NCBI GenBank assembly: GCA_034698045.1
Contig: JAQGAU010000005.1
Location: 1-64,000, forward strand
Length of the DNA stretch: 64,000 bases
Reading direction: 5' to 3'
From: Paramacrobiotus richtersi
Lineage: Eukaryota > Tardigrada > Eutardigrada > Parachela > Macrobiotidae
The notes under the pieces were generated by a model, which saw only the letters and a list, made by a program, of their open reading frames with translations, searched no databases and was not told where the DNA came from. Both the position numbers and the translations under genes were made by a program. This document shows, in pieces, positions 48,401 through 60,094 of the stretch (position 1 is the first letter of the stretch; each line of letters starts with the position of its first letter).

Positions 48401-50438
48401 CTCATTGAACGCTTCCAGGCGTTGGTTAATCAGCATTTAACCACCGTGCAGGATCGGAATATCTTCCGGATCCATACAAGTGGAGATGATTGTACTATCG
48501 TCGCAGGAGTACCGACGATGGAGTTAGCTCATGCCGACGCAATCGCTTCAATGGCCTTTGATATCTTGGCCTTGACATGGAAAGCTGTCATGCTGGATAT
48601 CGATACGGATCACATTAAGATTCGTATTGGAATACACTGTGGTCCAGTAAGACGTGCAGGGCTGACAGGTCTATGAGGACATTATGTATCAAAGCTCATT
48701 CTTGTTCTTTTCACTAGGTGCTTGTGGGACTGTATGGAAACGACCATACCGAGTTCACCATTGTAGGTGAAGCTCGGGATGTTGCAGAAGATATGGAACG
48801 CCTATCGGCAACATATCGTATTCTAATAAGCGAAGACTTTTTGGAAGATCTAAAGGAATTCCCCGGTTATTCGTATGTTCTCAACACGGATGAAAATCGC
48901 CTGCATGACAAAATTACCACGTACTGGTTGCTTGGGCATGAAAGTTATCCGGACCAAGCACCACTCGACGAAATGTATGCTGAGTATGGCATGATCGAGA
49001 GTGGAAAGGTTCCAGTTCGATCAGCACATAAGAAGATCAAGCCACCGGCTGCTGGCGCGGCAGTGCCATTGACAGAACGCGCCCAGTCCCGTCGCTCTTC
49101 CATTGCCGCACATCGTGCAGTGAAAGAAGAGAACCGTGAGCGGCCGGCCATATTAGAACGACGACACACTCTGCAAGATGGCAGACAGTCTCTTCGCGGT
49201 TCAATTCTCGATCCGGAAATTTTAAGGAATCTTCCCATGTTGGCTCAACCACAGACTGCAGAAGTGGCGACTTTTGATATCATGCAGCTGGGCAATAATC
49301 AACAGATCCTGGTGGTTGATTTCTCGCAGGAGGAGGCTAATCAAGAAGCAGCTCTTGGCCGAGTTTCCGCCGAGTTATCCGTGATCAGTGAAGCCCCTTC
49401 GGATGCAACGGCTGTACAACTCACCTCAAGCTTTGTTCCGCACCCGGTTGCTATCGAAGCTAGTCAAACCTCAGATGATGGGTATTCCGCAGATGGAGCG
49501 TTGATTGAGAGGGACAGCTCAGTAACCACTCATCAATATACCGAGCGAGAGCCACTTCCTCCATCAGACGAAGACATGAGGCAGGACAGCGGCGAAATAG
49601 TTAACGTTACCGAAGAGTTTTCAACAATCACGGAGAGTATTGGCCTACCGGCTTCCATCGTGACACCGCTAGATTACGTAATAGAGGTTTCAGAAGATAG
49701 GACAACACAGGAGCAGCGCATCGGCGAGCGGCCGCCTTCCGAGTCGAACGGTTCGAACCCATCCAACCATATCCCATCTCTTTCTCAAGAAAAGCGCCGG
49801 TCAAGAAAACGGAAGCCGAAGAAAGACGAACAGCTGCTTCACACACATGTCAGCATTGAGAATCCACTGCCCCATCTTTCTGGAGTGTTATCCCCACCGC
49901 CAGATCTGGTACGACTTACACCGTCAAGTTCAAAAAGACCAAAACCAGAGCCTGTGGCAGACTCGAATGGAATCGTTGTACGGCCATCTCAGCCATCAGT
50001 ATTATCGGGCGTTGTAAATTCCAAGGGGACAATCGAGACTGGCAGAATACAACCTAGTTCCACTGAGCACTCTGTTAGTACCCTTGCATCTGTGTCCTCA
50101 ACGGGTAGCTCGCATATGCAGTCGACAGCTACATATTCGGTGGAGTCTGAGCGGGAACATCGATCTGTTGCAAGTACTTCAGGAACAGAGCACTTTGCAG
50201 CTCCGCTTAGTGAAGGCTCTGTGGAACTTGATATTGCATCTCAAGTAAGAACCAGTTTGTACTGTAGCAACTTCTTTGTTGCAGTCAAGATAATTAATAA
50301 TAATATTACTGCTTCTCCTCATTTATTGGTAGATCGTCCGGTAATAGTTACGGTAGACATTTTATTCTGTGATAACACTAGAAAAATGTTCCAGGAAAAT
50401 ATTCCGGCAAGATCACCGTGGCCAACCCCCTCAGATGA
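45484..50438 (+). CDS. receptor guanylate-cyclase-like protein with PstS-like ectodomain
   Basis: Eight exons: 45484-46004, 46074-46431, 46492-47275, 47347-47536, 47601-47798, 47863-48646, 48718-50244 and 50382-50438, about 1,472 residues. The second intron has a GC donor (GCAAGT). Signal peptide 1-29. Residues about 36-390 resemble the bacterial phosphate-binding protein PstS: LVGIFNKTITNWNDTRL, an LPNASI block, YAALQNRAGQFVKPS and NAYPLVGMSYIIM all fit PstS landmarks. One membrane segment lies at about 418-440 (ISVGLVVPLILCGMISVV). A kinase-homology domain (about 455-770) has HGNL, WTAPEML and SFGVIFYEIM; like other receptor cyclases it lacks kinase catalytic residues. The cyclase domain (836-1017) keeps RIHTSGDD, GIHCGP and TYWLLGHE but has lost several catalytic residues. 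The tail of about 450 residues is disordered. Ligand and activity are unknown. Confidence 0.85.
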
Positions 50439-50589
50439 AAGTTTTACGCAACCTTTTTATCGCTCCCGGACACCAAAGCCTGGTTAGAATCCGAATCAAG
50501 CAGAAACCGTAAAGGCTGCACGGGTTGGCTTGAGTTGGCTTTGTATGTTTGATCATACTCGGGGTGGGAATGCGCCGTCGAGCCGATCT

Positions 50590-53500
50590 ATGCATGTGTG
50601 GTTGGGGTTTGTTTTGTTGCGAGTTATAGTGGAAGCAGTAGGTCAGCGAGTGAATTTGAACCGCTTCAGTCACGTTTTTCCAAATATCAGTGGGCTTTAC
50701 CGTGACTGGGATTCTGCGGGTGAAGTTTGCATATCAAAATTTTGTTGCTGCGTGCATGGTTCATGTGAGGTATCAACCGTACGGTTAAATGTTCTTTTCG
50801 GCGTTAAATGTGCGGCCTTACTGGCACTATGGGTACTTCTAATGCAAAATATTTGGCGTCAGCATGTCACTGAGTTAATTCGTTCTCCGGTTTACCTTGA
50901 AGCTTACACATCATCGCCATGGTGACAAAACGACATTGTATTTGTTAACAACAACCACTCTACTCCGGTGCAAAAAATATTACGGTGTGTGCATCGCGCG
51001 AACAAATTTCCATTTCTATTGCTACAATAATTAATAAGTCATAACCCTGCAGTAGACAATCCATATACTTAGGCTGCAGAAGAATACTGAAAAACGTTGC
51101 TTTAAAACGCAGCAGCACGTCCATAATTCGCGCCTTTTCAGATGCATAACCTAATCGGAAAACATTCATGTTACGTAATAAGCTCGAAAAGTGGTGTCTG
51201 GGTCTGCTTTTGTCAGTATCCCTCAGTTCAAGAGGAATCATTGCAGGTAGGGGTTATGGTGCGATGCATTCCAGACTGGACTTTCCAGTTGTTTAAGTGA
51301 CAGAAAGTAAAATTCGCGGCCTGCTAAATGTTCATGGTCAAAAAAAAATTGTGTTTCTGTCTTTTGAGTCAGCCGAACTCGTGAGGTACGACGTGTACAG
51401 TACAAGGCTGCCAACCAATCATAGTGTCTGTTACGAGTCTGAAAGCTTTCCTTTAGACATTCGAGCAAGCTCCGCATTGGAAATTTTACGGTTATGTGTG
51501 AACTTTGGTATTAACCTTTCTCCTTTGTTGATTTACGTGAGTGTATTTAGATACATGAGTTATCTTGTGACTGGCTGGCGCTCGTCTACTGCTTCAAATT
51601 TTTAGCTCGAAAGCGACGAAGGACTGACCCCGATCTTTTCGTGATTTCTTCTACAGGAACCTCAGATGTCAACCTGCCGGACCTGACACTGACTTTTGAC
51701 AATGTCGAAACAGCTGACGCGCAACCAATAAACGGAGGTTGGTCGGAATGGTCTCCATGGTCGGAATGCCAGGTACGCAAAAGCACACGTATTCGTGAAA
51801 CTCTGTAAAGTAAGTCCAGAGATGGGAAGATCAATAAAGATTTAATTTAGACAACTTGTGGACCGGGAATCCGCACGAGCAATCGGTGGTGTAACCATCC
51901 AACACCACAAAATGGAGGAAAAGGTACGCCTTTTCCATAGGCGTCATTTAGTTTATTACTGCTTTCTGTTGCTCAGCATATGTCTTTGATGTGCAGATTG
52001 TAATGGACATTATTTCCGCACCGAACCATGCAGTATTAAAGTACACTGCCCAGTAAACGGCGGTTGGAGTGACTGGGCACCGTGGACGTGCACTGTCAGC
52101 TGTGGAGGTGATAGTTTGCCATTCTAGTTTTCGTGTACACTTTTTTTATGGACTTAAACACCCATTTTTGTTAAACATTTGCAGGAGGCACGGCCACTCG
52201 CTCAAGGAAGTGCAACAAACCAAAACCATTTTACGGTGGAATTTGTACTGGAAACGCCACTGAATATGCAGCCCAACCATGCAACGCGTTCACGTGTCCA
52301 CCGTCTCGAAAAATCTCGGATGGTAAACTGTGGACAGTAGCCTTCTAGTGAAACGTTAACGACAATTGAAACAATTTTGTCGCAGAAACGAAAACTTTGC
52401 TTGAGGCTATCAAAAAAGGTAAATAGAAAACGTGAGTGCGGTGTATTGGTAAGACACACAACATTTCTGTGTTGTAGATTTTTTTATTCCTACAAGCATG
52501 GTGAAGGAGGGATCCCGGGTTGCCAAAGTGCAATGCGCCTCAAAACCTCTCCTGGATAACTTGCTGTGGGAGCTCAAGTTATCTGTGCGGCATGCCGTCC
52601 AGTGGCTGCGCAATGGCCATCCTTGGAAAGTGGACAAAAGCCGGATGGAGAAATCAATGTTCACACTCGGCTTCAGCCGTGTCGCTGCCAGCGATACCGG
52701 GTTTTACTCATGCGAACTGGATCTGTTGGGTGGAGGAAAAAGGATTCTCAAGGCTTTTTCTCTTATCGGTAACCATTCTAAAACAACCGTTCTGTCGATT
52801 TTGCTGATTGGAATGGCACTTGTTTGTAGTTCTTTCAAATAAGACGAACATGGAAGCCGAGGTCAACAAACCCTTGGAACTAGAGTGCAACAGCTTGGCC
52901 CTTGGAACGCTGTATCCAAATGCTAGAATTTCTTGGTACTTCAACGACACTCTTTATCGTAGTTTCAATGACACTCCAGCAGTTCTGGTAAGCCCCCTGT
53001 TTGCAAAACGTAATTACATGTGGGTATGAGGCCCATTATAACCGTAGTTATTTCGTAGTAGACGAACGCTTTAAAATTACCGCACGCTGCCGAAAACATG
53101 ACTGGCGATTGGGAGTGTTTCACATACGAGATCTATGTGAAGCCAGAAGTTGAGAAGGAAGAGAAGAGCCTCTTCCAGAAAGTGAAGGACAAAGTCATGG
53201 GAAGGACAGAAGCAACGGATAAGCCCAATCATCCAATGATACTTAATCCCCTGATGCGGCTGGTGCCCACGCCTCCTCCTGTCCCCAAAGTTATTCCGGG
53301 ACAGATCTGGATGACGAATAAAATCCGCCTGCGAAGTACTTCTGCTACAGCAGATAAAATATTACTTTCTGGTTGAAATAGTACTTCTATGGCGCTTTCA
53401 GTGAATCCGCCCCCCTCGTTGGCTGACCTTGTGCGGACGCCTCAGTTCATGGGTCTGTGTACCGGCGTCGGATTACTAGCATTTGTAACTATCATCGCCC

Positions 53501-53987
53501 TGGTTAAAGGGAAAGCCAGGTATGCACAATTTCCCGGAACAGTGGAATATTATAAACCATTCAATAGTTCGAACTGTGTAGCGATGTGATGGACAGCGCG
53601 CAAGAAAAGGTGCACAAATTTGCTGAAATAAAGCGTACCAGTCGGATTCGGAGTGAGTCATCGATACTTCCGACTAGCACGCATCTGGAGCGGCAGAGTA
53701 ACATGTTGTCCGAGAGACCGGCATTTGGAGTGAACGACCACAACCATATCTTGATTGATGTACCACAAGGAGATGCAGCGCAGCTACACAACGACGATCG
53801 GATTCCAACGGAACCTACGTTGTCGCGGAACCAGTACGGTCAGTCACTGACTGCTCACTCGGCACAAAATATTCTTCTGTCGGGAAGGAACGGAGCTGCG
53901 TCTGAAGGCGATCTCCAAGTGGAGGATATGATTCGGTTCGATGATGTGCCGGACAGTATACATGGACACTATCGACTTTCAGTGTGA
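50590..53987 (+). CDS. single-pass receptor with two TSP1 repeats and two Ig-like domains
   Basis: Eleven exons: 50590-50641, 51657-51772, 51851-51923, 51997-52107, 52185-52322, 52386-52418, 52478-52768, 52830-52987, 53062-53335, 53402-53519 and 53582-53987. Phases close, about 589 residues. Exon 1 encodes the signal peptide MHVWLGFVLLRVIVEAV; the 1-kb first intron shows nothing. TSP1 repeat 1 begins GGWSEWSPWSECQTTCGPG, repeat 2 GGWSDWAPWTCTVSCGGG. Ig 1 (about 175-270) shows VQWLRNGHPW and ASDTGFYSCEL. Ig 2 has LELECNSL, ISWYFND and GDWECFTYE. A membrane segment (GLCTGVGLLAFVTIIALV) near 430-452 precedes a cytoplasmic tail of about 135 residues without enzyme motifs. UNC5 has the same domain types in the order Ig-Ig-TSP1-TSP1 plus death domain, so this is not UNC5. 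Probably a cell-surface adhesion or guidance receptor. Confidence 0.78.
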
Positions 53988-54436
53988 TATCTCGGCGTCT
54001 CGCGAACATTTTAGTTATTTTAGTTATGCACATCGTCATTCGATTTCGCGGTATTTTTGGAAGAACATCGAAAAGTTCAGAGCACATGTTCTCTTATGCG
54101 TACATAGTGCCAAAAGCTTACTTCTCCCAAGGAAAATACTGCATTTTCAGTTTTTATTGCTGACACAGAAAAAACGCAAACATAATTCTGCAGTGAATGA
54201 GGGCATTTAAAATAAAAAAAGTTAACAACCAAATGTAGTGTTCAAAACGTCTAACTTCTACTAAAAGCTCCAGACCACACCGAATGAGTCATAACCGATT
54301 ACATTTAATTTTTTTCTCCATTTCAATAACATAAACGATGAAACTTCCTTTGCTCGTACTGTACATTGCCACCCTTCAACATTTCCAGGGCTGTAACACT
54401 TCCACATATGATGCAAAACACTGTCGAAGTGAAAAA
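53988..54436. other. intergenic gap between convergent genes
   Basis: 449 bp between the TSP1/Ig receptor stop and the 3' end of the minus-strand gene. AT-rich. An AATAAAA-type sequence near 54211 may be the receptor polyadenylation signal. No gene seen. Confidence 0.45.
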
Positions 54437-57082
54437 TTATATTCCCGAGTTCTCGTTTGACCGTACTCGATCATCGTTTACTGGCAGCGGCAAATGCAGA
54501 TCCAAATCCGCAGCCACCGGCAGCTTGTCAACTTCAGTTACGGTAATATCTTGCAAATCGTCCGAAACATCGGCAGGGTCCTTTCTTGCCGGGACGTCAA
54601 GCTCTACTGGCTGAACTTGAGAAACTTCTGGATGCACTAGGGATTCGCTGGCGGTTTTATTTAGCGGTGCTTGAGACGGAACTGGGGTACTTAATTGTGC
54701 TTTGAAAGAGTCCTGGATGTCCTTCGATTTCTTAGGAGAATCGTTATTCATTCTTTTAAGACTGGTATACAGTTGCGTTACTTTTTTTAAGCCTTCATTG
54801 TCGAGGAAATCAAACCCCGGCCGTCCTAAATTTTCAACCATAACTGAAGATTGCCGTCTCTTGGAACCGACATTTTTACTGAAACTCTTTTGATCCTTCA
54901 AATGGGCCGGCAAAGTCGGACTGTCATCTTCGTTCCAGTCATCGTCAATTTCAAAATAAAAATGTTGACATCCACTATCAATGACCAGTCGCAGAAATAT
55001 GCAGTGGGCTTCCGCAGCGTCCGATTCAGGCTGGATTAAAACATTTTGGGGATTGGCATTCTGTACAGCCTCAGTACATTCGCTGATTGTTATGAGCGGT
55101 GCATCGATCGTAAATTTTGGTTTGACATAGGAGTGGTCATCGTTAGCCAGCTCATTTGACAGCATCTGCCACTTTTGAAGTGTGACAAGGTCATCATTTC
55201 CAACGATTTGGCGTTGTATCGCATTTGCATGCTGGTGAGTCATCGTACCATTGTCCTGACCTGTTGCTGTTACACCGTCATTCAGTAGTTTCAAGTATCT
55301 TTCGCGGCTTTGAGATTTGAATTGCTTTAGTCCTCTTAGAACGTCGGTTCTGGCTGCGCCATTTGGAACTGGTATATTCATTCCCGGTACACTTCCAAGA
55401 CTGGCGATACCGATTTCTAACCGGTTAACCCGATCAGTGTGCTCTTTCTTAATGTCACGAAGACGATTGTCGCAGGTCTTAAGTGTCGTTGTGGCTTTAG
55501 CCACAGCATTCTGAATCTCGCTGGCAACCATGTCCCGGATCACGTGAGGGTCGAACTGAGGGTGAAGCAGTTGATTCGTTTTCTTTGGCTCTTTGAACTT
55601 TTCCCGTCGTGAGATCGGATAAAACGCATCAAAGAAGTCCTCAGTCGGCTTAGAACCCAGAGTACTGCTGTCCGTTGTTGAGAATGGAACCATTTTCGCA
55701 AAAACACTGGGTAAGTGATGACGTCGTAAGTCGACGTAATGAATCCAGTACAGTCTGGACTGGGGAGCACGTTTGTCTACAAATGTGAGTTCAAAAGTTG
55801 CACCGTTCTTTTCTGCTTCGCTATTGAACAAAACAAAATAAACTTACTGTTGGCTTTCAGGAGCTTTTCGACGGTGATCCTTTTGTTTCGTATGGTCAGC
55901 GCGGACTGCTCGAAGTGGCCAGTGGAACGTACGGATCCCCTTTGACCTCCAATCGTGTTCCGGATCCTCTCGTTGTCCATCGAAGGCGTCTCTTTCATGT
56001 TTGATTTTCTTTGCGAAACAGTCTGCTGGACGGAATGTTCCTTGTGCAAACTGCTATCCCTATGAAATATTCTGTACAGGAACCTATTTTTTTGTTCGGG
56101 AAGGCTTTTCTTAATCTCCGCATCGAAAATCGCGTTCATACGTCCAAACTTTCTGCGCTGTCCGAAAAGATATCCCACATCCAAGCGCATGACTTTGGTT
56201 TGTGGCTTGACTAGATGACCGTTTTGGTCCTCCGCAAAAGGTTCTGTAAGTGGCAACGTCCATCGGTTCACTGTACGTGCGTACACTGACAACGGTGGAA
56301 TCAGTGATGAAACACACGATGTTTTATTCCATTCCTTTCCAATAAAGTGACACGCGGTTTCTGGGGTAATTGGCTTCAGAACCATCGGGATAACTATGGT
56401 ATGAAACGATGTGGGACGGGTTTCTCCAAGCTCTCGCATCTGTACGGCAAACCTTTTGGACCAGATCTCAACGGCGTCCTCTAGGAGAATGTAGTCTAAA
56501 TCAGCTTTTCAGCAGTAGAAAAATATGGTTACCTGTAGGACTCAGCCGTACAACAACATGGGAATTGTGAACAGAAGCCAGAAATCTCTCGAACGCCGAA
56601 AAGAATTCGTAGTTTTCCATCGGTGAAATGAAATCGGCCATTGCTTCGTAAACCTCGGGATTGTATATCTGCTTGATCTGATAAAATCCCTTGGTGAACT
56701 TTCTTTTGAATTCAGCACCAGTATGTGCGAGTGCCGTTTCCAGCTTCCTATTCCGGAGAAAGTCCAGCATGCCACAAGAAGCATGATGCGCGTTTTTGGT
56801 GTTTTGTATTTGAAAGAAATCCTTGCGGATTTGCAGTTCGCTGGGGACTGTCCGTTTTATCGCAGGGGTAGCGCGATGTGGATCAGAGGGTTTGTGTGTG
56901 TAGCGCTGACGAATGACTTTCTCAATATGTTTTGGTGGATACACACTAGCCCCATCAGGTGGTATCCATGTGTCAGGATCATCGGCCGACGCGAGGTGCA
57001 CTATCACATGGCAGGGACCGCTTTTGTTGACGGCATTAGGAGATTCGCTATTCTGGCTTACGTCCGCGTACGGTAAGGTCAT
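54437..57082 (-). CDS. uncharacterised protein, about 853 residues
   Basis: Three parts: complement of 54437-55815, 55848-56480 and 56533-57082. The first intron (56481-56532) is ordinary. The second junction must drop about 32 bp (55816-55847) to join the frames, which is far shorter than other introns here, so either a minute intron or a sequence error is present. The N-terminal 200 residues are globular, with aromatic and charged mixture (e.g. NYEFFSAFERFLASVHNSHV). The middle contains RNKRITVEKLLKAN, and LTFVDKRAPQSRLYWIHYVD looks like beta-sandwich sequence. The C-terminal half is helical then disordered. No signal peptide or membrane segment. I do not recognise a family; the ciliary neighbourhood is 25 kb away and gives no firm clue. 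Confidence 0.6.
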
Positions 57083-57631
57083 TCCTGCGGATAAAGGCTT
57101 CGCTGTCTTATTATGACGGTTGAAGGAAATAACGGATTATCAATTATCAAACCAAGTGCACCTCCCGCTTTATGCATGGAAAGACATGAAATTTTTCTAT
57201 AACAGAACTCTGTTGCCCCGTCAAACCTGATGTTAAGCGGTTAGTTATTCTCGCTTACATGTGTAGATTTGCATTATGCGGAGACATGCATGAAAAACAG
57301 TATCAGCAGGATTTACGCAATGAATCCTCAATCTGCGGCGGATAAAATTTCTTGATTAATATTGAAAATGTATTAGTCTTAGAGTACTTGAAAGGACAGT
57401 TTGGTTTAATGCCTTCCTTACCGTAAGTGTATCCTAGCAACAAAATTAACACTTTCCGATGTCTGGTGTGGTTTCCTATGCTTGGGCGTAGTTCCCGAAG
57501 CATCGAAATTTGATGTACAAGCCATATGCAGCGGAAAGTGAACATTGTCAATTTTCTGAATTCTGACTGATTCTTTCGTCTTGTCGGGAAGCCAACAAAC
57601 TAAAATAAAATGAAATTAGCTATGTTGCATA
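57083..57631. other. divergent intergenic region
   Basis: 549 bp between the starts of the minus-strand uncharacterised gene and the plus-strand carboxypeptidase. AT-rich in its second half. Likely promoters of both. No gene or repeat seen. Confidence 0.45.
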
Positions 57632-59405
57632 ATGGTGACTTCCTCTTGGGTTTTCGTAGTGGTTTACATTATTTGCTTTGATTATTATGCGGACGTCGAA
57701 GCGAGTAGCAGTGTTCCTAGAAAAAAGTCCTATGCTGGGTAACATCCTTATGTACAAGCTTTTAGGCCTCTAAATTTCTATAATTAAACCTCCTTCGGAG
57801 ATGGTTGATTTTTGTGTGTTCTTGCAGGTACAAGATCATTCAAGCCAAGGTAACGGACGGCGAACAGCGCTGGTTATTACGCGAGCTAAACCATTACGGG
57901 AACGTGCGCCTTCTGTCACCCACGGCCGCCTTGAGTCATAACTTGCAGCACGCAAAACCCATAGCGGCACTCGTTCCACCTGAAAACTGGAAAAATATTG
58001 AAACTTTGCTCAAAGAACGTGGTGTGAATTATGACACGGTGATAGACGATTTCCAAAAGTACATCGACGACAGTATGAAAGCCCAGTCTCCGCGTACAGC
58101 CAAATCCAAACTAAACCGGAGCAAGCGCAAGCGCTACAAACGGGAACTACAAAATCACATGTCTAAGCTAAATAGGTATCATTCTTATGGAGAGATCGTG
58201 GAGTATCTTAAAGGTTTGGAGAAGCTTTTTCCAGCCATTATACAGCTGGGAAAACTTGGTATTTCCACTGAAAAGCGAACTTTGTACACTGTTCACGTAA
58301 GTAGTATTCTCAATCGTTTACACATTTCAAACAAATCTGTAGTTAGGTTTTTTAGCTAGGCCAGAAATTTCCCAAGCGTTCCCATAAAAGTCACCCCAAA
58401 GCGGTAATTGTAGTGGATGCCGGAATTCATGCTCGTGAATGGATAACTATTTCGTCAGCTCTGTGTCTGATCGTTCATCTGGCCACATACTACGAACGCG
58501 ATGCATTTCTGCAGCAGTTTCATTGGGTAATTTTACCAGTTGTCAACGCTGATGGGTACGAGTATTCTTGGAAAACCGATCGACTGTGGAGAAAAACCCG
58601 CTCTAAACCGCGCGCGGAAGAAAGTGGCGGGAATGGAGAATGTGTTGGGGTTGATCCGAACAGGAACTGGGGAACCCATTGGGGAGGTAACGGACTTTTT
58701 CGAAGCTCTTTTATCATGTCATAAGTCTAGCATACTGACGCCAGTTTGACATTAAAGCTTATGTTTGACTCGGATGAAGTTTTGTAGAAAAGGGGGTACA
58801 ACGCTATAATGTCTGCACCGAAGTGTACGCGGGTCCATATCCTTTTTCCGAACCGGAAGTGGCAGCACTGAGCGACATTATTGAATACTACCGAGAACAC
58901 GTTGCTCTCCATGTTAGCCTCCACGCTTTCAGCCAAGTTATTTTATCCCCGTTTGGATACAAGAGCGGAGCAAGTGCTGATCACAAAAAGCAGGTGCGGT
59001 AGAAACTGCACTGCTAGGAATTCCTGTGGTAAGGCTGAAGTTCTTTGAACAGTAAAATGCCATTTTTACTCGTAGGCATTGGTCATGAAAGCAGGAGCTG
59101 ATGCCATCAAGGCTACTTCAGGGTTAAATTACAACTATGGCTCGATATATGACTCAATGTGTAAGTAAGTCAATACGGCAAACGCCAAAAAGGATGAAGA
59201 TTCCCGTTGCGCTTTAGATGCGGCTAGTGGAAGCTCCATTGACTTCATTTACGAAGGTCTGGGGGTGAAACACACCTACGTTATCGAACTGAGGGACACG
59301 GGAAAGTTTGGCTTTGTACTGCCTCAAAGAGAAATCCTTCCCACTTGCAAGGAATCAATCGCAGCGATCATTGCAATGGCGAAAGAGGCAAGCAAAAAAG
59401 AGTAA
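57632..59405 (+). CDS. secreted M14 metallocarboxypeptidase, A-type
   Basis: Six exons: 57632-57738, 57828-58296, 58356-58686, 58788-58993, 59076-59160 and 59218-59405, about 461 residues. Signal peptide at the start (MVTSSWVFVVVYIICFDYY), then an activation propeptide (about 35-130) and a basic linker (KLNRSKRKRYKREL) suited to cleavage. The catalytic domain has zinc ligands in GIHAREW (His and Glu near 217-220) and SLHAFSQ (His near 347). Substrate-binding RLWRKTRS, VDPNRNW, the tyrosine in YAASGSSIDF and catalytic Glu in YVIELRDTG (near 420) are all present, so it looks active. The residue matching position 255 of bovine carboxypeptidase A is Ile, which favours hydrophobic C-terminal residues. 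Removes C-terminal amino acids outside the cell, typically in the gut. Confidence 0.92.
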
Positions 59406-60094
59406 ATTTGACGATTTCGCATGCTTTGTTTGTTTGCCTTCTAAAATGCCACGAAAAGACGTGGAAAGGAGCTGTATTCGTGTGCAGCACCACTGAGAAA
59501 CCATCTTGAGAGGTGAGAGGCTGCATTTATAACTGGAATATATTCGAAGCATCTCCATTTGAGGCAGTAAGCTCCATTTTCTCAATTAAACTGTGTTGTT
59601 GTTGTTGTTTTTTGCTTCTGGTTTGTTTTGTTTCGTGAAGTGTTGCCGTTTGTCGTTTTCATATTCAGAACTATTAGAAATATCGTGTATGCAAATCGTG
59701 TCAAAGAGAAAGACCATAAAATTATGAAGTTGCTGGATGTGGTATATGTCATTCCCTTACGAAAGGCTAACAAAAATGACGGCTGTTCAGAAAGTTCTAA
59801 TGATAACTGAGAAAGACTTGCACAATTCAGTAGAATTACTGTATATAACATCGACTACAGTGTGTTTTTTCGCGAACCCATGAAAAAGAGCTTCAGAATC
59901 GGGTGGATGTAGAAACTCTTCCTTTAACATAAAGGTCAGCAAAGTGGCTTAAAGGTCAACAACCAGTATAAGCGCACACTCCAGCGCTTTGTGACGCAAT
60001 TCAATAATGCGATGGAGTTGCTACGGAAGTGCCATTGTTAGGTCACAATGCTACCTTATAAATTCAACTCAATCCAAGTACTTTGTCGACCATT
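59406..60094. other. intergenic region
   Basis: 689 bp, AT-rich, between carboxypeptidase and lectin-Ly6 gene. Contains a short GTT/TTG-rich stretch near 59590-59635. Short frames lack support. Confidence 0.45.

Noticed and set aside
48647-48717. Donor at 48669 giving the sequence RRAGLTG after GIHCGP
   Set aside because: It breaks the reading phase; the GTAAGA donor at 48647 keeps the cyclase alignment.
50245-50487. Read-through C-terminus of the PstS-type receptor
   Set aside because: AT-rich and low in complexity, with a good GTAAGA donor at 50245 and an acceptor before 50382; the spliced end is preferred, though not proven.
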